Below, in pieces: positions 17,246 through 25,450 of a DNA stretch of 64,000 bases. Origin of the DNA: Ornithinimicrobium faecis. GTDB taxonomy: Bacteria; Actinomycetota; Actinomycetes; Actinomycetales; Dermatophilaceae. The stretch is from the NCBI RefSeq assembly GCF_023923225.1, contig NZ_CP099489.1, positions 3,162,001-3,226,000 of the forward strand, in the 5' to 3' direction. The notes under the pieces are model-generated. The model was not told the origin of the DNA. It was given only the letters and a program-made list of their open reading frames with translations, and searched no databases. A program made the position numbers and the translations under genes. The number at the start of each line of letters is the position of its first letter. Positions within the stretch are counted from its first letter, which is position 1.

Positions 17246-18042
17246 CACTTTGCCCCGGGGTGGCTGCGATGGATGTGCTGCATCTCAGCGAGCAGATAAC
17301 CCATCGGCGCGGAGTGGATGCCGGCTCGCCCCCCACGCGAGCGCCACCGGGAATCCTCGGGCAGGGTCAGGGTCGCCTGCTCCACCACTGCGGTGACGTG
17401 GGCCACCGCGCGATCGTGCAGGCTCGAGGGCAGCACCCCGACACCTGCTTCGGCTGCCCAGACACTGGCGGGGTCGTCATCGAACAGCTCCGCCAGAAAG
17501 GGCAGGACCGCCTCCAGGCCCGCCTGCATCCTGGCGTGTGACTCCTCGGTGCCGTCGCCGAGGCGCACGACCCACTGGCCCGCGTGGTCACGGTGATAGG
17601 TCACCTCCTTGATGGCCTTGGCCGCGACAGCGGCCAGCACCTCGTCCGCCGAGGTGACCAGCTCGGCATACAGCTCGTGTTGGTAGGACGCGAACCACAG
17701 CATCCGAGCCATCTCGTGACCGAAATCGGCCCGCGGCTGCTCAACCAGGTGCACGTTGCGGAACTCACGCTCGTCGCGCAGATAGGCAAGGTCGTCCTCG
17801 TCGCGCCCGGCTCCCTCCAACTCACCCGCCCGGGTCAGCAGGGAGCGAGCCTGGCCGAGCAGGTCAAGCCCGACGTTGCCCAGGGCGAGGTCCTCCTCGA
17901 TCTGGGGGGCGCGGGTCAGCCACTCCCCCAGCCGCTGGGCATAGATCAGGGCGTCGTCGGCCAGACCCAGCAGATAGGCGACGTGCTCGCTGGGCCCAGC
18001 GGCACGGTCTCCGGTGGTGGTCGTCGCGAGGTGCTCACTCAC
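17242..18042 (-). CDS. paaC: 1,2-phenylacetyl-CoA epoxidase structural subunit PaaC
   Basis: A 266-residue ferritin-like helical protein with YLLGLADDALIYAQRLGEW, ALGNVGLDLLGQARSLL and IKEVTYHRDHAGQWVVRLGD. It pairs with catalytic PaaA to form the PaaAC core, which epoxidises the aromatic ring of phenylacetyl-CoA. The GTG start overlaps the paaB stop (GTGA), consistent with tight translational coupling. Confidence 0.96.
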   Translation of the reverse strand: MSEHLATTTTGDRAAGPSEHVAYLLGLADDALIYAQRLGEWLTRAPQIEEDLALGNVGLDLLGQARSLLTRAGELEGAGRDEDDLAYLRDEREFRNVHLVEQPRADFGHEMARMLWFASYQHELYAELVTSADEVLAAVAAKAIKEVTYHRDHAGQWVVRLGDGTEESHARMQAGLEAVLPFLAELFDDDPASVWAAEAGVGVLPSSLHDRAVAHVTAVVEQATLTLPEDSRWRSRGGRAGIHSAPMGYLLAEMQHIHRSHPGAKW

Positions 18043-18344
18043 AGGTACTCCACGTCCTTGGGCACGTCATAGAACGAGGCGTGCCGATAGACCTTGTCGC
18101 CGGCGGGGTCAAAGAAGCTGTCCCGCTCGTCGGGGCTGCTCGCGACGATGTCCTCCGAGCGGAGCACCCAGATCGAGACACCCTCCTGGCGGCGGGTGTA
18201 GAGGTCACGGGCGTTGCGCAGCGCCATCTCAGCGTCCGGTGCATGCAAGGAGCCGGAGTGCACGTGGGACAGGCCGCGCTTGCCGCGGACAAAGACCTCC
18301 CAGAGCGGCCAGTTGTCCCGTGGGGTCTGCGCAGTGTCCGTCAT
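18039..18344 (-). CDS. paaB: 1,2-phenylacetyl-CoA epoxidase subunit PaaB
   Basis: A 101-residue PaaB, the usual length, with [40 protein letters not shown] and a C-terminal [10 protein letters not shown]. It bridges PaaAC heterodimers in the complex. The ATG overlaps the paaA stop (ATGA). Confidence 0.96.
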   Translation of the reverse strand: MTDTAQTPRDNWPLWEVFVRGKRGLSHVHSGSLHAPDAEMALRNARDLYTRRQEGVSIWVLRSEDIVASSPDERDSFFDPAGDKVYRHASFYDVPKDVEYL

Positions 18345-19342
18345 GCGACGGCCTCCTTGGCGGTGTGCTTGGCGGCATAGGCATTGGCGGCCTCGCGCAC
18401 CCACGCGCCCTCCTCGTGGGCGGTGCGGCGGTGGGTGATCCGCTCCTCGTTGCAGGGGCCGTCGCCCTTGAGGACCCGCCAGAACTCGTCCCAGTCGATC
18501 GGTCCGAAGTCCCAGTGCCCGCGCTCCTCGTTCCACCTCAGGTCGGGGTCGGGCAGCTCGAGGCCGAGCTTCTGCGCCTGGGGGACGGTCATGTCCACAA
18601 ACTTCTGCCGCAGGTCGTCATTGCTGAAGCGTTTGATGCCCCAGGCCATGTTCTGCTCGGTGTGGCCACCCGCGGCGGCCTCGCCGGTGTCCGGCGGACC
18701 GAACATCATCAGGGAGGGCCACCACCACCGGTTGGCGGCGTCCTGCGCCATCGCCTTCTGCCCCTCAGTGCCGTTGCTCAGCGTCCAGAGGATCTCGAAG
18801 CCCTGTCGCTGGTGGAAGGACTCCTCCTTGCAGACTCGGATCATCGCGCGGGCATACGGCCCGTAGGAGCAGCGACACAGCGGCACCTGGTTCATGATCG
18901 CGGCGCCATCGACGAGCCAGCCGATCGCACCGGCGTCCGCCCAGGTCAGCGTCGGATAGTTAAAGATCGAGGAGTACTTCTGCTGGCCGGAGTGCAGCTT
19001 GTCGAGCAGCTCGGCACGGTCGACACCGAGGGTCTCGGCGGCGGAGTAGAGGTAGAGCCCGTGACCCGCCTCGTCCTGCACCTTGGCCATCAGGATCGCC
19101 TTGCGGCGCAGACTGGGCGCCCGGCTGATCCAGTTGCCCTCCGGCTGCATCCCGATGATCTCGGAGTGCGCGTGCTGAGCAATCTGCCGGATCAGGGTCT
19201 TGCGATAGCCCTCGGGCATGGCATCGCGCGGCTCGATCCGCTGGTCTGCGCCGATCAGGCCGTCGAAATACTCCTGGACGGCGTCCGCATAGTCCGGGGT
19301 CTCGGCCGCGTTGAGGGGCTCGCCAAAGTCATTGCCATACAT
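18341..19342 (-). CDS. paaA: 1,2-phenylacetyl-CoA epoxidase catalytic subunit PaaA
   Basis: About 333 residues from ATG 19342, behind a G-rich stretch. The di-iron ligands lie in the helical segments [27 protein letters not shown] and [13 protein letters not shown]. First gene of paaABCDE; all five genes overlap by 1-4 bp. The complex uses O2 and electrons from PaaE to make the ring-1,2-epoxide of phenylacetyl-CoA. The upstream CATACT lies 7 nt before the start and may give a near-leaderless mRNA. The paaK, paaG, paaZ and regulator genes are not in the window. Confidence 0.96.
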   Translation of the reverse strand: MYGNDFGEPLNAAETPDYADAVQEYFDGLIGADQRIEPRDAMPEGYRKTLIRQIAQHAHSEIIGMQPEGNWISRAPSLRRKAILMAKVQDEAGHGLYLYSAAETLGVDRAELLDKLHSGQQKYSSIFNYPTLTWADAGAIGWLVDGAAIMNQVPLCRCSYGPYARAMIRVCKEESFHQRQGFEILWTLSNGTEGQKAMAQDAANRWWWPSLMMFGPPDTGEAAAGGHTEQNMAWGIKRFSNDDLRQKFVDMTVPQAQKLGLELPDPDLRWNEERGHWDFGPIDWDEFWRVLKGDGPCNEERITHRRTAHEEGAWVREAANAYAAKHTAKEAVA

Positions 19343-19564
19343 GCCCCCCAGTATGCCGCACAATCGCCGAAGTTGTGACAGTTCAGTCGTCGATCGGCGG
19401 AGTGAGCGTCACAAAGGCAGTGATCTCATCCTCCAGACCTCACTCCCGCGGGCGATCTTCGGTCCGTCGGCATGCGTAGAAGTGCGCATTTCGGCCGCAC
19501 GCCCGAGGCCCTAGCGTCGAAAGGGTGCCAACGCGACCCGCTGGCTCTGACGAGGAGGCCCCCC

Positions 19565-20983
19565 ATGACCACACGCCATCACACTGGTTGGCGGTCCCTG
19601 GCTGCCGGCGCCGCCACCGCGGCACTGCTCGCCACCGCCGCCCCTGCCCTCGCCGCCACCCTGGGTGACTGGGACGTCACGGGCATCCAGTTCATCAATG
19701 CTGACTGCTCCCGGAATGAATACGTCGTCAACGCCACCTTCACCGGCACGGTCGATGACGGCGGCGGCTTCGACAAGGTCCGCGTCGAGGTCTGGGACGA
19801 CGGCACCCTCAAGGACTTCCGGGTCGTTGAGGTCGCGGTCGGTGAGACCGTTGACAACACCTCGTTCCTCAGCTTCGTCGGCACCTATCTCAGCGGTGTG
19901 CCGGGGGTCGGGATCCTCCTCTCTGACGCGGACGCCGCCGGCGAGGCCGGGCCGGTTCTCGACGCCGTTGACCCGTTCTATCCCGAGGACGAGGACGGCC
20001 CGTGCGAGTTCAATGTGGAGCGGATCGGCGGAGCCAACCGCATCGAGACGGCCGCGCTGCTCGCGCAACGCTTCATCATGGCCGACACGGTGGTCATCAC
20101 CACGGCCACCGACTTTCCGGACGCGCTGACCGCAGCCCCTCTGGCCAACCAGTTGGCAGGCCCGTTGCTGCTCACCGCGCCGACGCACCTGCCGGCCGTG
20201 ACCGCGGCCGAGATCACCCGGCTCCAGCCGACCAACATCGTGATCGTGGGCGGAGAGACTGCGGTGCACCCGGACGTCGAGGCGGCGCTGACCGCGATCG
20301 CACCACCGGGGGCGACGGTGACCCGGCTGTCCGGCGCCAACCGCTATGAGACGGCGGTGGCTGTCGCCGCCGAGATCACCCAGGACAGCAGCCCGCAGAT
20401 GTATCTGGCCACCGGGCAGGACTTTCCCGACGCCCTGGTCCTCAGCGCCCTCGCCTCACGAGAGAGCGCGCCGCTGGTGCTGGCGCAGGCCGGGCACCTC
20501 CCGGCTGCGACAGCTGACTTCCTCGCCGCTGCCGGCTATGACGACCTCTATGCCGCTGGCGGCACGGCGGTGCTCAGCGACTCGGTCGTGGACGGCGCAG
20601 CCGCGGTCCAGGGTGCCACCGCCCACCGGTTCGCCGGGCTCGATCGCTATGAGACCGCGTCCCTGGTGCTCCAGGAGTTCCCGGCCGAGGGCGATGTCAT
20701 GGTCGCCACCGGTGAGACCTTCCCCGACGCCCTGACGGCCGTGCCGGTTGCCGGTCGCACAGGCGCTGGCATCGCCCTCTCCCAGACCGATCACGTCCCG
20801 GCAGCGGCCATCACCGAGATCCAACGGCTGACCAGCGGGTTCGCCTTTCCGTTGGTCACCATCGTCGGCGGTGAGGTCGCCCTGACCGCCACCGTCCACG
20901 ACGAGCTGCTGGCGCTGTTCACCACCGCTGGGGACCGCGCCCAGCTCCCCAGGGACGAACTGGACAGCAACTACCCTGGATGA
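19565..20983 (+). CDS. Secreted cell-wall-binding repeat 2 (CWB2) protein
   Basis: A 472-residue protein behind GAGGAGG. The Sec signal peptide (AAGAATAALLATAAPALAA) is followed by a roughly 120-residue unique domain with two Cys. Three CWB2 (PF04122-type) repeats start near ERIGGANRIETAALLA, RLSGANRYETAVAVAA and RFAGLDRYETASLVLQ, each with a D(F/T)PDAL segment and most with a VGG(E/T) turn. CWB2 repeats anchor proteins non-covalently to wall polymers. The N-terminal unique domain would be the functional part, of unknown role. A TAGCGT at about 19512 could be its -10 element. Confidence 0.9.
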   Translation: MTTRHHTGWRSLAAGAATAALLATAAPALAATLGDWDVTGIQFINADCSRNEYVVNATFTGTVDDGGGFDKVRVEVWDDGTLKDFRVVEVAVGETVDNTSFLSFVGTYLSGVPGVGILLSDADAAGEAGPVLDAVDPFYPEDEDGPCEFNVERIGGANRIETAALLAQRFIMADTVVITTATDFPDALTAAPLANQLAGPLLLTAPTHLPAVTAAEITRLQPTNIVIVGGETAVHPDVEAALTAIAPPGATVTRLSGANRYETAVAVAAEITQDSSPQMYLATGQDFPDALVLSALASRESAPLVLAQAGHLPAATADFLAAAGYDDLYAAGGTAVLSDSVVDGAAAVQGATAHRFAGLDRYETASLVLQEFPAEGDVMVATGETFPDALTAVPVAGRTGAGIALSQTDHVPAAAITEIQRLTSGFAFPLVTIVGGEVALTATVHDELLALFTTAGDRAQLPRDELDSNYPG

Positions 20984-20999
20984 CCGTCAGGAGGTGGGC

Positions 21000-21584
21000 A
21001 TGTTGGACACTGGAGCGGTGAGCCATTCCCACCACCACGAGCCCGGTCCCCTCGCTGACGCCAGCGTCCGCACGGGGCGGGTCAGTGATGCCCCCGCCGT
21101 GGGGCTGGTCCAAGCCACGGTGTGGAGCCACACCTTCGCTGACCGCGTCCCGCAGGAGGTGCTCGACACGTTCGAGGCGCCTGCGTTCGGCTCGGTCTGG
21201 CGTCGCTCCCTGGCAAACCCGCCGAGCCCGCTGCACCGGCTGCTGGTCGCCTGTGCGGGCGACCAGGTCGTCGGGTTTGCCGCCATCGGCCCTGCTGAGG
21301 TCACCGACGAGTCCGTCTCCGACACCGACGGCGAGCTCCTCGTGCTGGCCGTGCACCCCGAGGCGCGCCGGGACGGGCACGGTTCTCGCCTGCTCAACGC
21401 GGCCGCCGACACGCTCCGGGCCGGCGATCGCACCGCCGTCCTCGCCTGGCTCCTCGCCGACGACGAGCAGAGTCGGGCGTTCACCGATGTCGCCGGCCTC
21501 GCCCCCGACGGCGCCTGGCGTGAGCGCGTGGTGGGTCCGGGCGGTGAGACGGTCCGCGAGATCCGCGTGCGAGCCGAGTTGTGA
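21000..21584 (+). CDS. GNAT-family N-acetyltransferase
   Basis: A 194-residue protein; AGGAGG sits 5 nt before the ATG at 21000. The acetyl-CoA binding motif A is LLVLAVHPEARRDGHGSRLL, the expected V-x-P-x-x-x-x-x-G-x-G/S pattern. A His-rich N-terminus (SHSHHHEPG) is unusual and could bind metal. The stop overlaps the azlC GTG (GTGA), so it belongs to the same operon. The acceptor is unknown; an amino acid or aminoacyl group is plausible given the AzlCD exporter next to it. Confidence 0.85.
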   Translation: MLDTGAVSHSHHHEPGPLADASVRTGRVSDAPAVGLVQATVWSHTFADRVPQEVLDTFEAPAFGSVWRRSLANPPSPLHRLLVACAGDQVVGFAAIGPAEVTDESVSDTDGELLVLAVHPEARRDGHGSRLLNAAADTLRAGDRTAVLAWLLADDEQSRAFTDVAGLAPDGAWRERVVGPGGETVREIRVRAEL

Positions 21585-22306
21585 CCACGCCGGGGCGAGC
21601 GCGCTTCGCCGAGTGGCGCCGCGCCCCTGAGGACACGGCGGTCATCCGCAAGGCCCTGGGCGTGGCCCTGGCCACGGGCCTCTACGGTGTCACCGCCGGC
21701 GCCCTGGCCGTCGCTGCGGGGCTCTCGGTGCTGCAGGCGATGGCACTCTCGCTTCTCCTGTTCAGTGGCGGCTCGCAGTTCGCCTTCTTCGGAGTGATCG
21801 GCGCAGGCGGGAGCCCGGTTGCCGCCGTGGCCAGTTCGACCCTGCTGGGGGTGCGCAACGGGTTCTACGGTCTGCAGGTCTCCCAGTTGCTCGGCGTGCG
21901 CCGCTGGGCGCGGCCACTGGCCGCCCACTTCACCATCGACGAGAGCACCGCCGTCGCCGTCACCCAGACCCAGACCCGGCAGCAGCGGATCGGCTTCTGG
22001 GTGACCGGCGTGGGCATCTTCGCCCTCTGGAACCTCACGACCTTCATCGGTGCGATCGCTGGCGAAGCGATGGGCGACCCGCGCACCTATGGCCTGGACG
22101 CCGCTGCGGCCGCCGCCTTCGTCGGGCTGCTCTGGCCCAGGCTGCGCGGGCGAGACCCGCTGGCCGTCGCGGCCCTGGCGGTCATCATCACGGTCACGAC
22201 GGCGCCCTTCGTCCCCGCCGGCGTGCCGGTCCTCGCTGCGGTGCTGGCCGCCCTCGTGGTGGGGCTGCCACGGCGGGGCCATCGCACCGAGGAGGCAAAA
22301 CCGTGA
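21581..22306 (+). CDS. azlC: AzlC-family branched-chain amino acid exporter large subunit
   Basis: A 241-residue protein with about seven hydrophobic segments and AzlC hallmarks: GLSVLQAMALSLLLFSGGSQ, STLLGVRNGFYGLQ and HFTIDESTAVAV. It forms a membrane exporter for branched-chain amino acids with AzlD. The GTG start overlaps the GNAT stop, and azlD overlaps its own stop by 4 bp. Confidence 0.92.
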   Translation: MTTPGRARFAEWRRAPEDTAVIRKALGVALATGLYGVTAGALAVAAGLSVLQAMALSLLLFSGGSQFAFFGVIGAGGSPVAAVASSTLLGVRNGFYGLQVSQLLGVRRWARPLAAHFTIDESTAVAVTQTQTRQQRIGFWVTGVGIFALWNLTTFIGAIAGEAMGDPRTYGLDAAAAAAFVGLLWPRLRGRDPLAVAALAVIITVTTAPFVPAGVPVLAAVLAALVVGLPRRGHRTEEAKP

Positions 22307-22611
22307 CCATGTGGTTCGCCGTCCTGGCCGCCTGCGCACTGGCCTATGCGCTCAAGCTCGCGGGCTACCTGGTGCCCCAGCACGTCCTCGACATCCCCTG
22401 GGTGCACCGCGTCACCCCGCTGCTCCCCGTCGCCCTGCTCACGGCGCTGATCGTCACCCAGGCACTGCTGACCAACGACGGCCTCGTCGTCGTGGACGCC
22501 CGCGCCGCCGGAGTCGGTGTCGCCGTCCTGCTCCTGCTGCTGCGTGCTCCCTTCCTGGTGGTCGTGGCAGCTGCCGCCGTCACTGCGGCCCTGGTCCGCG
22601 CGCTGACCTGA
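22303..22611 (+). CDS. azlD: AzlD-family branched-chain amino acid exporter small subunit
   Basis: A 102-residue membrane protein with about four hydrophobic segments. The AzlD pattern includes LKLAGYLVPQ and RVTPLLPVALLTALIVTQAL. It starts at a GTG overlapping the azlC stop. It is the obligate partner of AzlC. Confidence 0.92.
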   Translation: MTMWFAVLAACALAYALKLAGYLVPQHVLDIPWVHRVTPLLPVALLTALIVTQALLTNDGLVVVDARAAGVGVAVLLLLLRAPFLVVVAAAAVTAALVRALT

Positions 22612-23807
22612 TGCCTCCACCACTCGGTGGCCACCCCGTGCAAGGATCTGTGCCCGTGGGACGCATCATCGGCATCGACCTGGCGCGCTGCCTGGCCCTG
22701 CTCGGCATGATCACGGCCCACCTCGTCGACAGCGGCGCCGGCGGTGAGGTCGGCGGCTGGTTCCTGGTCACCGCTGGCCGGTCCTCGGCCCTGTTCGCCG
22801 TCCTGGCTGGCGTCTCGATCGCGCTGGTCACCCGCAGCAGACCCGACCGGACCCCAACAGGCTCCCGGCTCGCCCTGCTGACCCGAGCGATCCTGGTCGC
22901 GGCGATCGGGTTGGTTCTCGGCATCCCCGACTCGGGGCTCGCGGTGATCCTCACCTATTACGGCGTGCTCTTCCTCGTCGCCCTGCCAGTCATCACCTGG
23001 TCCGCGAAGCGCCTGGCGATCCTGGCCGTGAGTTGGGGGCTGATCTCCCCGGTGGTGAGCCTGGCGCTGCGACCGCACCTGCCCGCCTCGACCTACGACG
23101 TGCCCACCCCGGCCTCGCTGGCCGATCCGTTGCAGCTCCTCAGCGAGCTGACCATCACTGGCTACTATCCGGTGCTGACCTGGGCGACCTACCTGTTCGC
23201 CGGGATGGCCATCGGCCGGCTCGACCTGCGCTCGGCCACGGTCCGCCGCTGGCTGGTGGTCCTCGGAGGCTGGGGCGGCGTCCTCGCGCTCGCGGTCGAC
23301 CGGCTGGCCCTGCGCAGCGACAACGCCAGGGCAAGCCTGGTGGCGACCTACGACCGTTGGGAGCCCGTCGCGAGCTGGGCCGACCTGGACCGGGTCCTGG
23401 AGACCGGTCTCTATGGCACCACACCGACCGGTTCCTGGACCTGGCTGTGGGTGTGGTCCCCCCACAGCGGCTCCATCGTTGACCTCGCCCACACGGTGGG
23501 GAGCGCCATGTTTGTCATCGGCATCAGTCTGATCGTGGTGAAGATCGTCGGCCGCCGCGGCGAGCGGCCGCTTCAGGTGCTCGCGGGCGCGGGAGCGATG
23601 ACCCTGACTCTGTATGCCGTGCACGTCGCCGTGGTGGCGGCCGGCCGCGGCGCTGCAATGGGTGAGGACAGCTGGGCACTGGACCTGCGCGTCCACCTGC
23701 TGGGGGTGCTGGTGGTCGGCGCGATCTTCGCGCTCTGCCGTTGGCGCGGCCCCCTGGAACAGTTTGTGGGCGAGATCAGCACGGCCGTCGCCCGCGCTCG
23801 TCGCTGA
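22611..23807 (+). CDS. Polytopic DUF1624/heparan-N-acetyltransferase-like membrane protein
   Basis: A 398-residue protein starting at an ATG that overlaps the azlD stop (TGATG). The N-terminal motif GRIIGIDLARCLALLGMI is typical of DUF1624/DUF418 acyltransferase-like membrane proteins. It has about ten TM helices, with a soluble-looking loop (around residues 245-285) and LYAVHVAVVAAGRG near the C-terminus. The family is thought to transfer acyl groups across the membrane; the acceptor is unknown. Last gene of the GNAT-azlCD operon. Confidence 0.8.
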   Translation: MPPPLGGHPVQGSVPVGRIIGIDLARCLALLGMITAHLVDSGAGGEVGGWFLVTAGRSSALFAVLAGVSIALVTRSRPDRTPTGSRLALLTRAILVAAIGLVLGIPDSGLAVILTYYGVLFLVALPVITWSAKRLAILAVSWGLISPVVSLALRPHLPASTYDVPTPASLADPLQLLSELTITGYYPVLTWATYLFAGMAIGRLDLRSATVRRWLVVLGGWGGVLALAVDRLALRSDNARASLVATYDRWEPVASWADLDRVLETGLYGTTPTGSWTWLWVWSPHSGSIVDLAHTVGSAMFVIGISLIVVKIVGRRGERPLQVLAGAGAMTLTLYAVHVAVVAAGRGAAMGEDSWALDLRVHLLGVLVVGAIFALCRWRGPLEQFVGEISTAVARARR

Positions 23808-23864
23808 CCGGGCACCTCTTTCTGCGCGCAGCCCAAGGCACGGAGCATGATCAGACGCTCGTTG

Positions 23865-23995
23865 TTCACCTTGTGTTCACCTCATGCGTCACATGAGCCC
23901 CTTCAGCACGGTGCGCCTCGCCGGTCACACCTCACGGCTGGACTTCCGTGACGCATTGTCGTAATCTAGATGAACAGAAGATGAACACGAGGTGA
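23865..23995 (+). promoter_or_regulatory. Promoter region of the 50-residue gene with inverted-repeat arms
   Basis: TTCACCTTGTGTTCACCTC (from 23866) reappears imperfectly in inverted orientation at 23975-23995. A perfect palindrome CTCATG-CGTCA-CATGAG lies at 23881-23897. TAATCT at 23962-23967 is a good -10 box, and GAGG at 23989-23992 is the Shine-Dalgarno for the ATG at 24002. The layout suggests a regulator that bridges the two arms. Confidence 0.4.
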
Positions 23996-24001
23996 CAGAC
24001 A

Positions 24002-24154
24002 ATGGTTAAGGTTCACTCAATCCGAGAGTCCCGTCAGCCCGCCCCCATGGTGACGTGGGTTCAGGTCGCTGACGCAGAGGGGCACCTCCAGTTGGAGATG
24101 CGTTGGAACCTCCGCGACGAGCACCGCACCGATCACCGGTCCGCCGCTGCCTGA
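24002..24154 (+). CDS. Small basic/acidic protein, 50 residues
   Basis: Starts MVKVHSIRESRQPAPMVTWV, continues VADAEGHLQLEMRWNL and ends in Ala. It has its own -10 box (TAATCT), a GAGG Shine-Dalgarno with 9-nt spacing, and a strong terminator directly after the stop. The gene is therefore almost certainly real despite its size. No signal peptide or membrane helix is visible, so it should be cytoplasmic. The short TWVQVADAEGHLQLEMRW stretch looks like a beta-hairpin. No family was recognised with confidence. Confidence 0.7.
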   Translation: MVKVHSIRESRQPAPMVTWVQVADAEGHLQLEMRWNLRDEHRTDHRSAAA

Positions 24155-24167
24155 CGGCACACACCAC

Positions 24168-24201
24168 CAACGGCCACTTCCCGCTTCGGGGGTGGCCGTT
24201 G
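24168..24201 (+). terminator. Terminator of the 50-residue gene
   Basis: CAACGGCCAC at 24168-24177 and GTGGCCGTTG at 24192-24201 form a perfect 10-bp stem, extended by inner CCC/GGG pairing. It lies 13 nt after the stop codon. Confidence 0.8.
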
Positions 24202-24270
24202 TCATGTCCGATCCCTGCTCCGCCTGGGCGTGATAGTCGGGGCCCAGGCCTCTGTCGCTGCCAGCGTGGG

Positions 24271-24963
24271 TCAATCCGTCCGAAACAACACATCGCGAGG
24301 GGGCATCCGCGGGCAGAGCCCATCGAGTTCTATCGTCTCATTCATGCCTAGGTCAAGACCATCCGTCGGAGACCAGAACCCCCGGGTCGCGAAGTACTCC
24401 CCTGTGAAGGCCTCGCGGGTCGGGACATCCTTGACGAGGTGCCCCTGCTCGGCGTAGCACGGAATTGCCTCTTCCAGCACCCAGTCGTAGATCACGCCAA
24501 GCTGTTCCTGGTCGTAGGGCTGAACGAACTCCAGTGGCGTCGGGAACTGCGCCCAACAGGTGTACATCGCCAGGCCCAGGGACTCAGCCTGGTCGGCGGG
24601 TGCGCTCCAACTCAGGCCCTCGTCCTCCGGTGGCCACCCTGCCTCGGTCATGCACTCACGCTGCACCGTGGCGTATTCCTCATCGCTGACCTCACGCACG
24701 AGCTCAACCGGCAGCGGGTCTCCGGTGAGGCCAGCGTCCCTCCACCACTCACGCAGGAGGTCCTCACGTGTCACCGGCGGCAAGGCTGTGGGTTCGGACT
24801 GGGCACCGGCAGAGGTCTCACCAGGCTCCCGTGTGTCTGACATTTCCGATTGCTGGCCTTGACCAGAGGGCCCCTCGGTCTGACTCGGGACCGCATCCCC
24901 CGGTCCCCCTGTGCACGCACTCAGAAGTAGAACTGCTACCAATTTTATGCCGAGCCTTGCCAT
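24271..24963 (-). CDS. Lipoprotein with four-Cys domain (locus B)
   Basis: A 230-residue protein with the lipobox LLLSAC at residues 12-17 and a Ser/Gly/Glu-rich linker to about residue 75. The domain then shows the same Cys pattern as the protein at 14949-15620: DEEYATVQRECMTEAG, MYTCWA, YDWVLEEAIPCYAEQG and a late LCPRMPP. It is a paralogue by pattern, not by high identity. It is transcribed divergently from a small secreted two-Cys protein. The lower GC resembles locus A. Function unknown. Confidence 0.65.
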   Translation of the reverse strand: MARLGIKLVAVLLLSACTGGPGDAVPSQTEGPSGQGQQSEMSDTREPGETSAGAQSEPTALPPVTREDLLREWWRDAGLTGDPLPVELVREVSDEEYATVQRECMTEAGWPPEDEGLSWSAPADQAESLGLAMYTCWAQFPTPLEFVQPYDQEQLGVIYDWVLEEAIPCYAEQGHLVKDVPTREAFTGEYFATRGFWSPTDGLDLGMNETIELDGLCPRMPPRDVLFRTD

Positions 24964-24973
24964 ACCCCCCCTG

Positions 24974-24985
24974 CACTGAGCAGTG
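24974..24985. promoter_or_regulatory. Palindrome between the divergent locus B genes
   Basis: CACTGAGCAGTG is a perfect 5-2-5 inverted repeat 10 nt upstream of the lipoprotein start. It could be a shared operator for the divergent pair. Confidence 0.3.
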
Positions 24986-25045
24986 TGTTGTAGGTCACGT
25001 TATCACGGGTGGTTCCGGAGGGATCCTCCATCAACGAGGGGAAAC

Positions 25046-25378
25046 ATGATGGGTAAATGGATGCGGATCACGGGTGCGCATACTCTCAGCCCGGTGCTCG
25101 TGCTGGCGGTCGGGATGTCAGCAACGGCAGGGACACGGTCGGGCGAAAGGGCTTGTGGCAGTAGCAGTCTTGTCTCGCTGTACAGCGAGACACATTCGGT
25201 GCTCAATCACACGCACCGCTACACGTCCGCCTCTGACTCCATAGCATTCCGGAACGCGCCTTCCGCTCGTCTTAGCTGGTCGAGCGTCGGCCCCAACCAA
25301 CAGGCGAACTGGTACATCAGCAACAACTCTGCCGAGGCGCTCAAGGAGGGCTACTCGTGGTGCCCGCCGTTCGGGTGA
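25046..25378 (+). CDS. Small secreted two-cysteine protein (locus B)
   Basis: A 110-residue protein from tandem ATGs behind GAGGGG. The signal peptide is THTLSPVLVLAVGMSATAG. The mature part of about 80 residues has Cys near the start (RACGSSS) and near the end (SWCPP), with HRYTSASDS and RLSWSS between. The order C, H-Y-S, LS-S, A, C matches the small protein of locus A, though overall identity is low. It is divergent to the locus B lipoprotein. No known family recognised. Confidence 0.6.
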   Translation: MMGKWMRITGAHTLSPVLVLAVGMSATAGTRSGERACGSSSLVSLYSETHSVLNHTHRYTSASDSIAFRNAPSARLSWSSVGPNQQANWYISNNSAEALKEGYSWCPPFG

Positions 25379-25387
25379 CGTAAAGAA

Positions 25388-25416
25388 GCCGGGCCCCTCG
25401 GTATGAGGGACCCGGC
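25388..25416 (-). terminator. pnp terminator
   Basis: A 12-bp stem with one mismatch (GCCGGGTCCCTC / GAGGGGCCCGGC on the minus strand) and a 5-nt loop is followed by TTCTTT on the minus strand. It ends transcription of pnp and probably also that of the convergent small secreted gene. Confidence 0.8.
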
Positions 25417-25450
25417 CACGGGTCATGCAGAGGTCTCAGACCTCAGGGGA

